Assembly: GCF_024055725.1 (NCBI RefSeq)
Contig: NZ_JAMXMX010000007.1
Location: 299,181-363,180 of the forward strand
DNA: 64,000 nt
Source: Actinoallomurus spadix
GTDB lineage: Bacteria > Actinomycetota > Actinomycetes > Streptosporangiales > Streptosporangiaceae
Reading direction: 5' to 3'
Positions 11,485 to 20,456 of this stretch are shown one piece after another. The notes under the pieces were generated by a model. The model made no database searches. It saw only the letters and a program-made list of their open reading frames with translations, and was not told the origin of the DNA. The number at the start of each line of letters is the position of its first letter. Position 1 is the stretch's first letter. The position numbers were made by a program, and so were the translations under genes.

Positions 11485-13200
11485 ATGCGCTCGCTTCCCG
11501 TGGCGGATCCCGGCACGCCCGACAACCGGTCGCCCGCGCGTTACCTCCTGTGGGCGGCGCGCGCCCAGGCCGGCACGATGGCCGGCGCCGCCGGAGCCGG
11601 CGTCCTGTGGATGGTGAGCCAGGCGTTAATGCCCGCCGTGATCGGCCGGGCGATCGACGCGGGCCTGACCGCCCGCGACGCTCACGCGCTGGTGGTCTGG
11701 TCCGGTGTCCTGCTGGCCCTCGGCGCCGTCCAGGCGGTGACCGGTGTGCTGCGGCACCGCCTCTCCAGCGCGAACTGGCTGGGCGCGACCTTCCGCACCA
11801 TCCAGGTGACCACCCGGCAGGTCGTACGGCTCGGCGCGACGCTGCCGAAGCGGCTGGCGAGCGGCGAGGTCGTCAGCGTCGGGATGTCCGACGTGTCGCA
11901 CATCGGCGGGGCGATGGACATCGTCGGGCGCGGCAGCGGGGCGGTCGTCTCGATCGTCGTCGTGGGCGTGATCCTCCTGACGACCTCCTGGCGGCTCGGC
12001 CTGATCGTGCTGGCCGGGGTGCCGCTGCTGGCCCTCGCGGTCGGGCCGCTGCTGCGCCCGCTGCACCGCCGTCAGGAGCGGCAGCGCGAGCTGAACGGCG
12101 AGCTGGCCACCCGGGCGGGCGACATCGTGGCCGGGCTGCGGGTGCTGCGCGGGATCGGCGGCGAGCGGTTCGTCGCCGCGCGCTACCGCGCCGAGTCCCA
12201 GGCCGTCCGCGCGGCGGGCGTCCGGGTGGCGCGTACCGAGTCGCTGCTGGACGGCGCGCAGGTGCTGCTACCCGGGCTGCTGGTCGCGCTGGTCACCTGG
12301 GCCGGGGCGCGGTTCGCGCTGAACGGTGAGATCACCACGGGCCAGCTGGTCTCCTTCTACGGGTACGCCGTGTTCCTCGTCGACCCGCTGCGGACCCTCA
12401 CCGAGGCCGCCGACAAGATGACCAAGGCGCACGTCGCCGCGCGGCGGGCTGTCCGGATCCTCGGGATGACGCCCGAGCCGTCCGACGAGGGGACCCGCTC
12501 CCCGTCCCGCGGCGATCTGGTCGACGAGGAGTCCGGTGTCGTCGTACGGCCCGGCCGGCTCACCGCCGTCGCCGCGACCGCGCCGGAGGACGCCCAGGCC
12601 ATCGCGGACCGGCTCGGCCGCTTCACCGACGGCGCGGTCACCTGGGGCGGCGTCCCACTGCGGGACCTGCCCCTGCGGGTCGTGCGCGAGGCCGTCCTGG
12701 TCGCCGACAACGAGGCGCGGCTGTTCTCCGGGCGGCTGCTCGACGAGCTCGGAGGGAACGCGGGCGACGGCGCGCGGCGCGTCCGGGCGGCCCTGCGCGC
12801 CGCCTGCGCCGAGGACGTCGTCGAGGAGCTCCCGGGCGGGCTGCACTCCACGGTCGCCGAGGGCGGCCGGGAGTTCTCCGGCGGGCAGCAGCAGCGGCTG
12901 CGGCTCGCCCGCGCCCTCGCCGCGGACCCGGAGGTCCTGGTCCTCGTCGAGCCGACCTCGGCGGTCGACGCCCACACCGAGGCCCGGATCGCCGCCCGCC
13001 TCCGGGAGTTCCGCGGCGGGCGCACCACCGTGGTCTGCACGACCAGCCCGCTCGTCCTCGCCCACGCGGACGACGTCGTGTTCGTCGACGAGGGCAGGGC
13101 GGTCGCGACCGGACCGCACCATGAGCTGCTCGGCGCCGAGCCCGCCTACGCCGCCACCGTGAACCGCGAGGACCTGATCAGTGAGGGGCGAACCTCATGA
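11485..13200 (+). CDS. ABC exporter half-transporter A, with degenerate Walker A and B
   Basis: The 571-residue half-transporter has six transmembrane helices (about residues 30-330) and a C-terminal nucleotide-binding domain. The signature motif (EFSGGQQQRLRLARAL) is perfect. The Walker A region is lost (TAVAATAPEDAQAIADRL where GxxGxGKST is expected), the Walker B aspartate is replaced (LVLVEPTSAVD) and the switch histidine is missing (VVCTTSPLV). It should therefore not hydrolyse ATP at its own site but can supply the signature for its partner. The next gene begins inside its stop codon (ATGA) and has the opposite pattern of losses. A rare TTA leucine codon occurs at 11626-11628 (residue 48). 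The exported substrate is unknown. Confidence 0.92.
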   Translation: MRSLPVADPGTPDNRSPARYLLWAARAQAGTMAGAAGAGVLWMVSQALMPAVIGRAIDAGLTARDAHALVVWSGVLLALGAVQAVTGVLRHRLSSANWLGATFRTIQVTTRQVVRLGATLPKRLASGEVVSVGMSDVSHIGGAMDIVGRGSGAVVSIVVVGVILLTTSWRLGLIVLAGVPLLALAVGPLLRPLHRRQERQRELNGELATRAGDIVAGLRVLRGIGGERFVAARYRAESQAVRAAGVRVARTESLLDGAQVLLPGLLVALVTWAGARFALNGEITTGQLVSFYGYAVFLVDPLRTLTEAADKMTKAHVAARRAVRILGMTPEPSDEGTRSPSRGDLVDEESGVVVRPGRLTAVAATAPEDAQAIADRLGRFTDGAVTWGGVPLRDLPLRVVREAVLVADNEARLFSGRLLDELGGNAGDGARRVRAALRAACAEDVVEELPGGLHSTVAEGGREFSGGQQQRLRLARALAADPEVLVLVEPTSAVDAHTEARIAARLREFRGGRTTVVCTTSPLVLAHADDVVFVDEGRAVATGPHHELLGAEPAYAATVNREDLISEGRTS

Positions 13201-14939
13201 GCGACTCCGCTCCGGGGATCCTGCCGGTCGCCTCGGCCGCGCAGGTACGCGCGTACGCGCGCCGGCTGACGCTGGCCTACCCGCGGGAGCTGGCGACGGT
13301 GCTGGCCGTGCACGGCCTCGCGGCCGTCGCCGGGCTGGTCGCCCCGCGTCTCCTCGGCGAGCTGGTCCAGGACGTGCGCGACGGATCCTCCCACGTGACC
13401 GTCGACCGGATCGCCCTCGCCATCCTGGGCTTCGTCGTCGTCCAGGGCGTCCTGCTGCGGTACGCCGTCTACCTGTCCGCGCGGCTCGGCGAGAAGGTCC
13501 TCGCCCGGCTGCGGGAGGAGTTCGTCGACCGGGTCCTGGAGCTGCCGCTGTCGACCGTGGAGCGGGCGGGCACCGGTGACCTGGTCACCCGCACCTCCCG
13601 CGACGTGGACGCCCTCGCGCGGACCGTACGCCACGCCGTGCCCGAGACGCTCATCGCGATGGTCACCGGAGCGTTCGCGATCGGCGCGCTGATCCTCGTC
13701 GGGCCGCTGACGGCGCTGCCGTGCCTGGTCGGGGTGCCTCTGCTGTGGTGCGGCACCCGCTGGTACCTCCGGCGGGCCCGCGACGGCTACCTTCAGGAGA
13801 ACGAGGCGTGGGGCGGCGTCACCGCGGGGCTCAGTGAGACGGTCGAGGGCGCGCGCACCGTCGAGGCGCTGCGGCTGGAGGACCGGCGTGTCGCGCGCAC
13901 CGACGCCGACCTCGCCGTCGCGTGGGCCGCCGAGCGGTACACCCTGGACCTGCGCACCGTGTGGTTCCCCCTCGTCGAGATCGGCTACGTGCTGCCGGTG
14001 GCGGCCACGCTGCTGATCGGCGGCCTGTTCTACCTGCACGGAATGGCGTCGCTGGCCCAGGTCACCGCCGCCACGCTGTACGTCCAGCAGCTCATCGACC
14101 CGCTCGACCGGTTCCTGTCGTGGGTGGACGAGCTGCAGGTCGGCGGCGCGTCGCTGGCCCGGCTGCTGGGCGTCGCGGAGGTGCCGGCGGACCGTACGCC
14201 CGGCGGCCGGCGGCCCGACGGCGAGCGGATGTCCGCCGACGGGGTGCGGTACGCGTACCGGGACGGCCAGGACGTCCTGCACGGGATCGACCTGCGCCTG
14301 CGCCCGGGGGAGCGGCTGGCGATGGTGGGGCCGAGCGGCGCGGGCAAGTCCACGCTCGGCCGCCTGCTGGTCGGCGTGCTGCGGCCGCGCGCCGGAGCGG
14401 TCACCGTCGGCGGGGTGCCGCTGGTCGACCTGCCGCTGGAGGAACTGCGCCGCAACGTCGCCCTGGTCACCCAGGAGCACCACGTGTTCCGGGGCACGAT
14501 CCGCGACAACCTGCTGCTGGCCCGGCCGGACGCGACCGACGAGGAGCTGGCCCGCGCCCTCGACGCGGTGGACGCGTCCTGGGCCCACGCGATGCTGGAC
14601 ACCGAGGTCGGCGCGGGCCACGCGGCGCTGTCGCCCGCCCGGGCGCAGCAGCTCGCGCTGGCCCGTCTCGTCCTGGCCGACCCGCACACGCTCGTGCTGG
14701 ACGAGGCGACGTCGCTGCTGGACCCGAGGGCCGCCCGGCACCTGGAGCGCAGCCTGTCGGCGGTCCTCGAGGGCCGTACGGTCGTGGCGATCGCGCACCG
14801 GCTGCACACGGCGCACGACGCGGACCGGGTCGCCGTCGTGGAGGACGGCCGGATCACGGAGCTGGGCGACCACGAGAAGCTGATCGCCCGGGACGGCTCC
14901 TACGCGGCGCTGTGGAGGTCCTGGCACGGCTCGGGCTGA
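13197..14939 (+). CDS. ABC exporter half-transporter B, with degenerate signature motif
   Basis: The 580-residue partner of the preceding half-transporter has six helices followed by an ATPase domain. Walker A (GPSGAGKST), the Q-loop (VTQEHH), Walker B (LVLDEATSLLD) and the switch histidine (VAIAHRLHT) are intact, but the signature reads LSPARAQQLALARL instead of LSGGQ. Combined with subunit A, one ATP site would be fully consensus (Walker motifs from B, signature from A) and the other fully degenerate. This is the architecture known for asymmetric heterodimeric exporters such as TM287/288 and BmrCD, here in an extreme form. Confidence 0.93.
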   Translation: MSDSAPGILPVASAAQVRAYARRLTLAYPRELATVLAVHGLAAVAGLVAPRLLGELVQDVRDGSSHVTVDRIALAILGFVVVQGVLLRYAVYLSARLGEKVLARLREEFVDRVLELPLSTVERAGTGDLVTRTSRDVDALARTVRHAVPETLIAMVTGAFAIGALILVGPLTALPCLVGVPLLWCGTRWYLRRARDGYLQENEAWGGVTAGLSETVEGARTVEALRLEDRRVARTDADLAVAWAAERYTLDLRTVWFPLVEIGYVLPVAATLLIGGLFYLHGMASLAQVTAATLYVQQLIDPLDRFLSWVDELQVGGASLARLLGVAEVPADRTPGGRRPDGERMSADGVRYAYRDGQDVLHGIDLRLRPGERLAMVGPSGAGKSTLGRLLVGVLRPRAGAVTVGGVPLVDLPLEELRRNVALVTQEHHVFRGTIRDNLLLARPDATDEELARALDAVDASWAHAMLDTEVGAGHAALSPARAQQLALARLVLADPHTLVLDEATSLLDPRAARHLERSLSAVLEGRTVVAIAHRLHTAHDADRVAVVEDGRITELGDHEKLIARDGSYAALWRSWHGSG

Positions 14940-14960
14940 CCGGGCCGCGCCGGCATGGCG

Positions 14961-15404
14961 TCAGGCGCGCGGGAGCTTGACGACGCTGACGAAGAAGTCG
15001 TCGATCTGGCGGACGACCTTGATGAACTGGTCGAAGTCGACCGGCTTGGTGACGTAGGCGTTGGCGTGCAGCCGGTAGCTGCGGAGGATGTCCTCCTCGG
15101 CCTCGGAGGTGGTGAGGACGACGACCGGGATCGTGCGCAGCGTCTCGTCGGCTTTGATCTCCTCCAGGACCTGCCGGCCGTCCATGCGGGGGAGGTTCAG
15201 GTCGAGGAGGACGAGGTCCGGGCGCGGTGCGTCGGCGTAGTCGCCCTCGCACCGCAGGAACCGCATGGCCTCCTCGCCGTCGCTGACGACCGACAGCTTG
15301 TTGCTGACCTTGTTGTCCTCGAACGCCTCTTTGGTCAGCACGACGTCGCCGGGATCGTCCTCGACGAGCAGGACTTCGATGGGACGTACGGTCAGGTCGG
15401 TCAT
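14961..15404 (-). CDS. single-domain response regulator (CheY/Rcp1-like)
   Basis: The 147-residue stand-alone receiver has the acidic pair D16/D17 (LLVEDDPGD), the phospho-acceptor D68 ([13 protein letters not shown]), T99 and K120 (YVTKP). There is no output domain, so it must act by protein interaction or as a phosphate shuttle. It is the last gene of a three-gene leftward operon, and its ATG overlaps the stop codon of the histidine kinase. The kinase is its obvious phosphate donor. The long inserts in the receiver match the Rcp1-like subgroup that pairs with phytochrome-type kinases. Confidence 0.93.
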   Translation of the reverse strand: MTDLTVRPIEVLLVEDDPGDVVLTKEAFEDNKVSNKLSVVSDGEEAMRFLRCEGDYADAPRPDLVLLDLNLPRMDGRQVLEEIKADETLRTIPVVVLTTSEAEEDILRSYRLHANAYVTKPVDFDQFIKVVRQIDDFFVSVVKLPRA

Positions 15405-16993
15405 GCCTCAGCGGCCTCCGTGCTGTCGTCGGTGTCCTCGATGGCGGGCAGCGTCCACCGGATCGTCGTGCCCTTCTGCTCCGGTGCCGTGTCCAGCCAG
15501 ATCCGGCCGCCATGGTATTCGACGATTTTCTTGCAGAGCGCCAGACCGATTCCGGTTCCGGCGTACTCGTCCTTCGGGTGCAGGCGCTGGAAGATGAGGA
15601 AGATCCGCTCAGCGTACGCGGCGTCGATGCCGATGCCGTTGTCGCTGCAGGCGAACTCCCAGAAGTCGCCGCTGCGCTCGGCCGAGATCCGTACCCGCGG
15701 CGGCTCCTCGCTGCGGAACTTGATCGCGTTGCCGATGAGGTTCTGGAGGAGCTGGGTGAGCAGCGTCGCGTCGCCCATGACCTTCGGCAGCGGTTCCCAG
15801 GTGATTCCGGCGTCCGACTCGGACCGGGCCAGGCCCAGGTTGTCCAGGGCGGCGGCGAGGACGGTCTCGCAGTTGACGACCGTCATGTCGCGGTTCACCC
15901 GGCCGACGCGGGAGAAGTTCAGCAGGTCGTTGATGAGCGACTGCATCCGCTTGGCGCCGTCGACCGCGAAGTCGATGTACTGCCGGCCGCGGTCGTCCAG
16001 GACGTCGGAGTAGCGGCGTTCGAGCATCTGGCAGAAGCTCGCCACCTTGCGCAGCGGCTCCTGAAGGTCGTGGCTGGCCACGTAGGCGAACTGCTCCAAC
16101 TCGGCGTTGGACCGGCGCAGCTCCCTGGTCTGCTCGTCCAGCTTGGCGCGGGCGTCGGCCGCCTCCCGCCACTCCTCCAGGATGTGGTTGCGCATCGCGT
16201 CGACGTGCGCCGCCAGCTCGGCGAGCTCGGCCGGCCCGGAGACCTGCAGAGGGTGCGTCAGGTCGCCCTGGGAGACCCGGCGGACCTGGCCGGTGAGCGC
16301 GGCGACCGGGCGCAGCACGGTACGCCTGATCAGGAGCGTGAGGCCGAACGCGCCGGCGACCAGCACGATCGCCCCGCCGACCAGCGTCTCGTAGAGCAGG
16401 TCGACCTCGCGGTCCAACCGGTCCGCGGACCGGCGCTGCAGCTCGGCGAGGCGGGCGCGGGCAGTCGCCACCGCCTCCCGCACCGTGGTGAACCGCTGCT
16501 CGCCGAAGGTCGCGGAGGGCTTGCCGGACCCGGTGGTCACCGGGTCGGCGTAGTCGTGCCGCCAGGCGGCGGCACGGGAGCCGACCTCCGCGACGGCGGC
16601 CCGGGCGGGACCGGCGTGGGGGGTGTCCCGCAGCAGCCGGGTGAGCTCGGCGATGGAGGCCGTCGTCTCGCGCGCGGCCGTGCGGTACGCGGCGGGCGCC
16701 GTCTTGTCCCCGGTCAGGCTGTAGGACCGGACCGCGCCGACCTCCGCGGAGACGGAGGTGCTGAGCCGGCCGGACTCCAGCACGGCGGGGTCGACGTGCC
16801 GGAGCAGCGCGGTGCGCGCCGCGCTGCCGTCCCGGACCACGAGCCCGACGGCGGTGCCGACGGCGACGACGACGAGCATCAGGAGGACGAGACCGAGGCT
16901 GTACCAGTGGCCGACGCCCAGCCTCGGCACGCCCTCCGAGTCGACATGGAGCGCCGGCGCCTCGCGCGGGCGGCGTGTCGAGGGAGCGGTCAC
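15401..16993 (-). CDS. membrane sensor histidine kinase with HAMP domain
   Basis: The chain is 530 residues. TM1 is about 31-53, followed by an extracellular helical sensor (54-200, CHASE3- or four-helix-bundle-like). TM2 is about 203-223 and HAMP 224-276. A short coiled coil leads to the dimerisation/phosphoacceptor helix with H308 ([12 protein letters not shown]). The ATPase domain shows the N box (LIGNAIKF), G1 (SDNGIGID) and G2 (GTGIGLAL). The GTG start at 16993 is fixed by the GTGA overlap with the upstream phosphatase gene; longer in-frame starts would run through that gene. The catalytic part resembles cyanobacterial-phytochrome-type kinases, which fits the single-domain regulator downstream. 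The signal is unknown. Confidence 0.9.
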   Translation of the reverse strand: MTAPSTRRPREAPALHVDSEGVPRLGVGHWYSLGLVLLMLVVVAVGTAVGLVVRDGSAARTALLRHVDPAVLESGRLSTSVSAEVGAVRSYSLTGDKTAPAAYRTAARETTASIAELTRLLRDTPHAGPARAAVAEVGSRAAAWRHDYADPVTTGSGKPSATFGEQRFTTVREAVATARARLAELQRRSADRLDREVDLLYETLVGGAIVLVAGAFGLTLLIRRTVLRPVAALTGQVRRVSQGDLTHPLQVSGPAELAELAAHVDAMRNHILEEWREAADARAKLDEQTRELRRSNAELEQFAYVASHDLQEPLRKVASFCQMLERRYSDVLDDRGRQYIDFAVDGAKRMQSLINDLLNFSRVGRVNRDMTVVNCETVLAAALDNLGLARSESDAGITWEPLPKVMGDATLLTQLLQNLIGNAIKFRSEEPPRVRISAERSGDFWEFACSDNGIGIDAAYAERIFLIFQRLHPKDEYAGTGIGLALCKKIVEYHGGRIWLDTAPEQKGTTIRWTLPAIEDTDDSTEAAEA

Positions 16994-18189
16994 CGGGATG
17001 CCTTTCCGGAGAGCATGACGACGGCGAGGTCGTCGGTGAGCGCCTCGCCGTTGAGCGACTCCACCTCGGCGACGAGATGATCGATGAGCAGGTCGCCGGT
17101 GAGGCCGCGGCCGCGGGCGCCGGCCGCGAGCTCGACGAGCCCCTCGGTGCCGAGCCGGTCCGCCCCGCCGCCGATGCGGCCCTCGATCAGCCCGTCGGTG
17201 TAGAGCATGAACGACCAGTGGCCGCTCAGCTCGAGCTCCGCCGCGGGCCACTCGGACCCGGGGAACAGGCCGAGCGCCGGGCCGTACGCGTCGTCGGGCA
17301 GGGCCTCGGCCGACGCGTCGCCGAACAGCAGCGGCGCCGGATGACCGGCCATGTGGAACCGCGCGCTCCGCCGGTCCGGCGCGACCGTGATCATCGCGAG
17401 CGTCGTGAAGATCTCCTCGGACCAGCGTTCGTGGCACAGGACGGTGTCCAGCGTGCCCAGCAGGTCCGTCCCGGTGTGGCCGGCCAGGACGAGGGTGCGC
17501 CAGGCCATCCGCAGCCGGACGCCGAGCGACGCCTCGTCCGGGCCATGCCCGCAGACGTCGCCGATGACCAGGTGGACCGACCCGTCGGAGGTCTGCACGG
17601 TGTCGTAGAAGTCGCCGCCGAGGAGGGCGCGCTCCCGGCCCGGGCGGTAGCGGGTGTGGTGGTGCAGGTCCGGGTCGTTGATGAGCGGGACCGGCAGCAG
17701 GCCGAGCTCGATCCGGGCGTTCTCCTCGCTCCGGATCTGTGCCTCCATGAGCTCGCGCTCGGAGTCCTCGGCGCGCTTGCGCTCCAGGGCGTAGCGGATG
17801 GCGCGGGCCAGCAGCGGCCCGTCGACCTCATGCTTGATCAGGTAGTCCTCGGCGCCCGAGGCGACGGCGGCGACGCCCACGGCGGCGTCGCTGCGGCCGG
17901 TCAGGACCAGGACGGCCGAGCGCGGTGCCATGTCGAGCACCTGGCGCAGCAGGTCGAGGCCCTCGGCGTCGGGCAGTGACAGGTCGGCCACGACGCAGTG
18001 GACGCCGGGGTGCAGGCGCTCACGCGCCTCCCGGAGCGTGCGCGCCTGGAGGATGTGGGCGTCGGGCAGCTCCTCGTCGAGGAGCTCCTCGAACAGAAAG
18101 GCGTCGCCCGGGTCGTCCTCGATGAGGAGGATCTCCAGCTTGCCGTCGCCGGGAACGACCGAGGTCGAGTGCTCGATTATCTCGCTCAC
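16990..18189 (-). CDS. receiver domain fused to PP2C/SpoIIE-type phosphatase (RsbU/RssB-like)
   Basis: The 399-residue protein has an N-terminal receiver (about 18-135) with D25/D26, phospho-acceptor D69 (VVADLSLPD) and K119. A short helical linker follows, then a PPM-type serine phosphatase domain (about 170-395) with metal-binding motifs GGDFYDTV, IGDVCGHG and LTDDLAVV. Such proteins usually dephosphorylate anti-sigma-factor antagonists in partner-switching pathways. It is the first gene of the operon with the histidine kinase and single-domain regulator, so the kinase may control its phosphatase activity. No antagonist or anti-sigma gene is in the window. Confidence 0.92.
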   Translation of the reverse strand: MSEIIEHSTSVVPGDGKLEILLIEDDPGDAFLFEELLDEELPDAHILQARTLREARERLHPGVHCVVADLSLPDAEGLDLLRQVLDMAPRSAVLVLTGRSDAAVGVAAVASGAEDYLIKHEVDGPLLARAIRYALERKRAEDSERELMEAQIRSEENARIELGLLPVPLINDPDLHHHTRYRPGRERALLGGDFYDTVQTSDGSVHLVIGDVCGHGPDEASLGVRLRMAWRTLVLAGHTGTDLLGTLDTVLCHERWSEEIFTTLAMITVAPDRRSARFHMAGHPAPLLFGDASAEALPDDAYGPALGLFPGSEWPAAELELSGHWSFMLYTDGLIEGRIGGGADRLGTEGLVELAAGARGRGLTGDLLIDHLVAEVESLNGEALTDDLAVVMLSGKASR

Positions 18190-18262
18190 GTCTCGTCGGG
18201 GGTCGGGGTGCCGGTCGCACCGTCTGAAGAATGGTGCCCTTTACTGGGCGCGGGGGCAACGG

Positions 18263-20359
18263 TCACGCGAGCGCTTCCTTAAGGAACCTGATCTGGAGGA
18301 GCAGGAGGTTCTCGGCGACGACCTCCTGCGGCGTCATGTGGGTCACCCCCGAGAGCGGCAGGACGGCGTGCGGCCGGCCGGCGGCCAGCAATGCCGAGGA
18401 TAGACGCAGCGTATGCGCGGCGACGACATTATCGTCGGCCAGCCCGTGGATGAGCAGGAGGGGCCGGGTCACGTCCGCGGGCACGTCACCGCCGGACACC
18501 GCGTCGAAGAGGCTCGACCGCTCGTACGGCTCCGGGTCCGCGCCGGGGTCGCCGAGGTAACGCTCCGTGTAGTGCGTGTCGTACAGGGTCCAGTCGGTGA
18601 CCGGGGCGCCCGCGATGGCGGCGTGGAAGACGTCCGGGCGGCGCAGCACCGCGAGCGCGGCGAGGTACCCGCCGAACGACCAGCCACGGATGCCGACCCG
18701 CGACAGGTCGAGGGGGAACCGCTCGGCCGCCCCGCGCAGGGCGGCGATCTGGTCCTCCAGGACCGGCCCGGCGAGGTCGCGGTGGATCGCGTGCTCCCAC
18801 TCGCGTCCCCGGCCGGGGCTGCCGCGCCCGTCGGCGACGACGACCGCGAAGCCCTGGTCGGCGAGCCACTGCGGCTCGGCGAAGGCGCGGCGCGCGGCCA
18901 GGACCCGCTGGGCGTGGGGCCCGCCGTAGGGGTCCATGAGGACCGGCAGCGGCTCGTCCCCGGTGTACCCGGTCGGCAGCAGCACCGCCGTCCGGAGTTC
19001 GCGCTCGCCGGCGCGGATGAGCGTCACGCCGACGTCCAGGGCCGGCTGCTCGGCGTGGGAGACGATCCGCCCGGCCGGGGCGCCGTCGCGCAGCACGGTC
19101 GTCTCGGTGCCGAACCGGTCGAGGCGGCTGCCGGCGAGGACGGTCGTGCCGCCGCGCCGGCGGCCGCCGAAGACGCCCGCGCCGTCGGTCAGCCGGGCGA
19201 GGCCGCCGGGGCCGTACGCCCAGACGTGGATCTCGGTGGGCTCCTCGGAGGCGGTGAACAGGACGGTGTCGCCGTCCACGTCGAGGACGGAGCGCACGTG
19301 CAGGCCGTCCGGCGTGACGCGCTCGCCGCCGACGATGAGCCCGCGTGCGTCGTGGCCGTCCTCGGCGACCCAGACGAGGTCACCCGCCGGGGTACGGGCG
19401 GGCACGCCGGGGACGATGTCCAGCCAGACGGGGTCGGTGTCCTCGCGGACGAGCGTGGTCCGGCCGGTCGACGGGTCGGCCTCCAGGATCCGGATCGCCT
19501 TCTGGTCGCGGGTCTGGACGACGATCAGGACGCCGCGGGAGTCCCAGCGCGCGGTGACGAGGTACGGGAACGCCTCGCGGTCCCACTCGACCGCCTGCCG
19601 CGTGCCGTCCAGCCCGAGGACGACGAGGGAGACGTCGGCGTTGGGGGTGCCCGCGGCCGGGTAGGCGACCTCGCGGGGCGGCGTTTCCGGGTTCGCGGGG
19701 TCGGCGATGTGCCAGCGGCGGACCGGGGACTCGTCGACGCGGGCGGCGAGGAGGGCCGTGCCGTCGGGCGCCCACCAGTACCCGCGCATGCGTCCCATCT
19801 CCTCGGCCGCGATGAACTCGGCGAGGCCGTACGAGACCTGCTCGCCCTCCGGTTCGGCCAGCGCACGGTCCGCGCCGGTCGCCACCTCGATGACGCGCAG
19901 GGCGCGGCCGGAGACGTACGCGACGTGCGTACCGGCCGGATTCGGCCGCGGGTCGAAGGCCGGGACGGCGGCGTCGAGGGGGCGGACGGACGCGCCGAGA
20001 TCGGTGACGAAGAGCCGCCCGGACAGCCCGAACGCGGCGAGCGTCAGGTCCTCGTCGGTGGCGTAGGTGACGACCCCGCCCGCCTGTTCACGGGCGCGCT
20101 CCCGGCGGGCCCGCTCCTCGGCGGGCAGGTCCTCCTCGCCGGGCAGGTCGAGGGCGCGCGGGTCGACGACCAGGCGCTCCTTCGCCTCACCGCCGTCGCC
20201 GGGTACGTCGAGCGCCCACAGGCAGGTGACCGGGTCGGTGCCGCCCCGCGTGCGCAGGAACACGACGCGTGAACCGTCGGGGGAGACCTGGAAACCGCGC
20301 GGCGCTCCGAGGGTGAACCGCCGTGTACGCGCGCTCTGCCGGGGGAAGCTCGTCGTCAT
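18263..20359 (-). CDS. S9B-type prolyl oligopeptidase (dipeptidyl-peptidase IV family)
   Basis: This is a serine peptidase that removes N-terminal dipeptides, typically after proline. The 698 residues form an N-terminal beta-propeller followed by an alpha/beta-hydrolase domain. The catalytic triad is visible: S561 in GWSFGG, D642 in HGLADDN and H674 in SGVTHM. The double glutamate that binds the substrate amino terminus is present in LAEFIAAEEMGR. No signal peptide is seen, so it is probably cytoplasmic, perhaps digesting peptides brought in by importers such as the one at 6-11 kb. ATG at 20359 is preferred to an upstream ATG at 20398 because homologues begin near MTTSFPRQSARTRRFTLG. Confidence 0.93.
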   Translation of the reverse strand: MTTSFPRQSARTRRFTLGAPRGFQVSPDGSRVVFLRTRGGTDPVTCLWALDVPGDGGEAKERLVVDPRALDLPGEEDLPAEERARRERAREQAGGVVTYATDEDLTLAAFGLSGRLFVTDLGASVRPLDAAVPAFDPRPNPAGTHVAYVSGRALRVIEVATGADRALAEPEGEQVSYGLAEFIAAEEMGRMRGYWWAPDGTALLAARVDESPVRRWHIADPANPETPPREVAYPAAGTPNADVSLVVLGLDGTRQAVEWDREAFPYLVTARWDSRGVLIVVQTRDQKAIRILEADPSTGRTTLVREDTDPVWLDIVPGVPARTPAGDLVWVAEDGHDARGLIVGGERVTPDGLHVRSVLDVDGDTVLFTASEEPTEIHVWAYGPGGLARLTDGAGVFGGRRRGGTTVLAGSRLDRFGTETTVLRDGAPAGRIVSHAEQPALDVGVTLIRAGERELRTAVLLPTGYTGDEPLPVLMDPYGGPHAQRVLAARRAFAEPQWLADQGFAVVVADGRGSPGRGREWEHAIHRDLAGPVLEDQIAALRGAAERFPLDLSRVGIRGWSFGGYLAALAVLRRPDVFHAAIAGAPVTDWTLYDTHYTERYLGDPGADPEPYERSSLFDAVSGGDVPADVTRPLLLIHGLADDNVVAAHTLRLSSALLAAGRPHAVLPLSGVTHMTPQEVVAENLLLLQIRFLKEALA

Positions 20360-20456
20360 GGTCCGATCCTGCCAGGAGGCCGTCAATGCTCCGTGCAAGC
20401 CCGCCGGTCATGCGGAAGACTATTGCCGTCCATGAGCCGTTCCCCCAGGAGTGTTG

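Noticed and set aside
13146..14927. 593-codon leftward frame opposite the second ABC exporter gene
   Set aside because: Antisense to a gene with clear ATPase motifs; no recognisable protein features.
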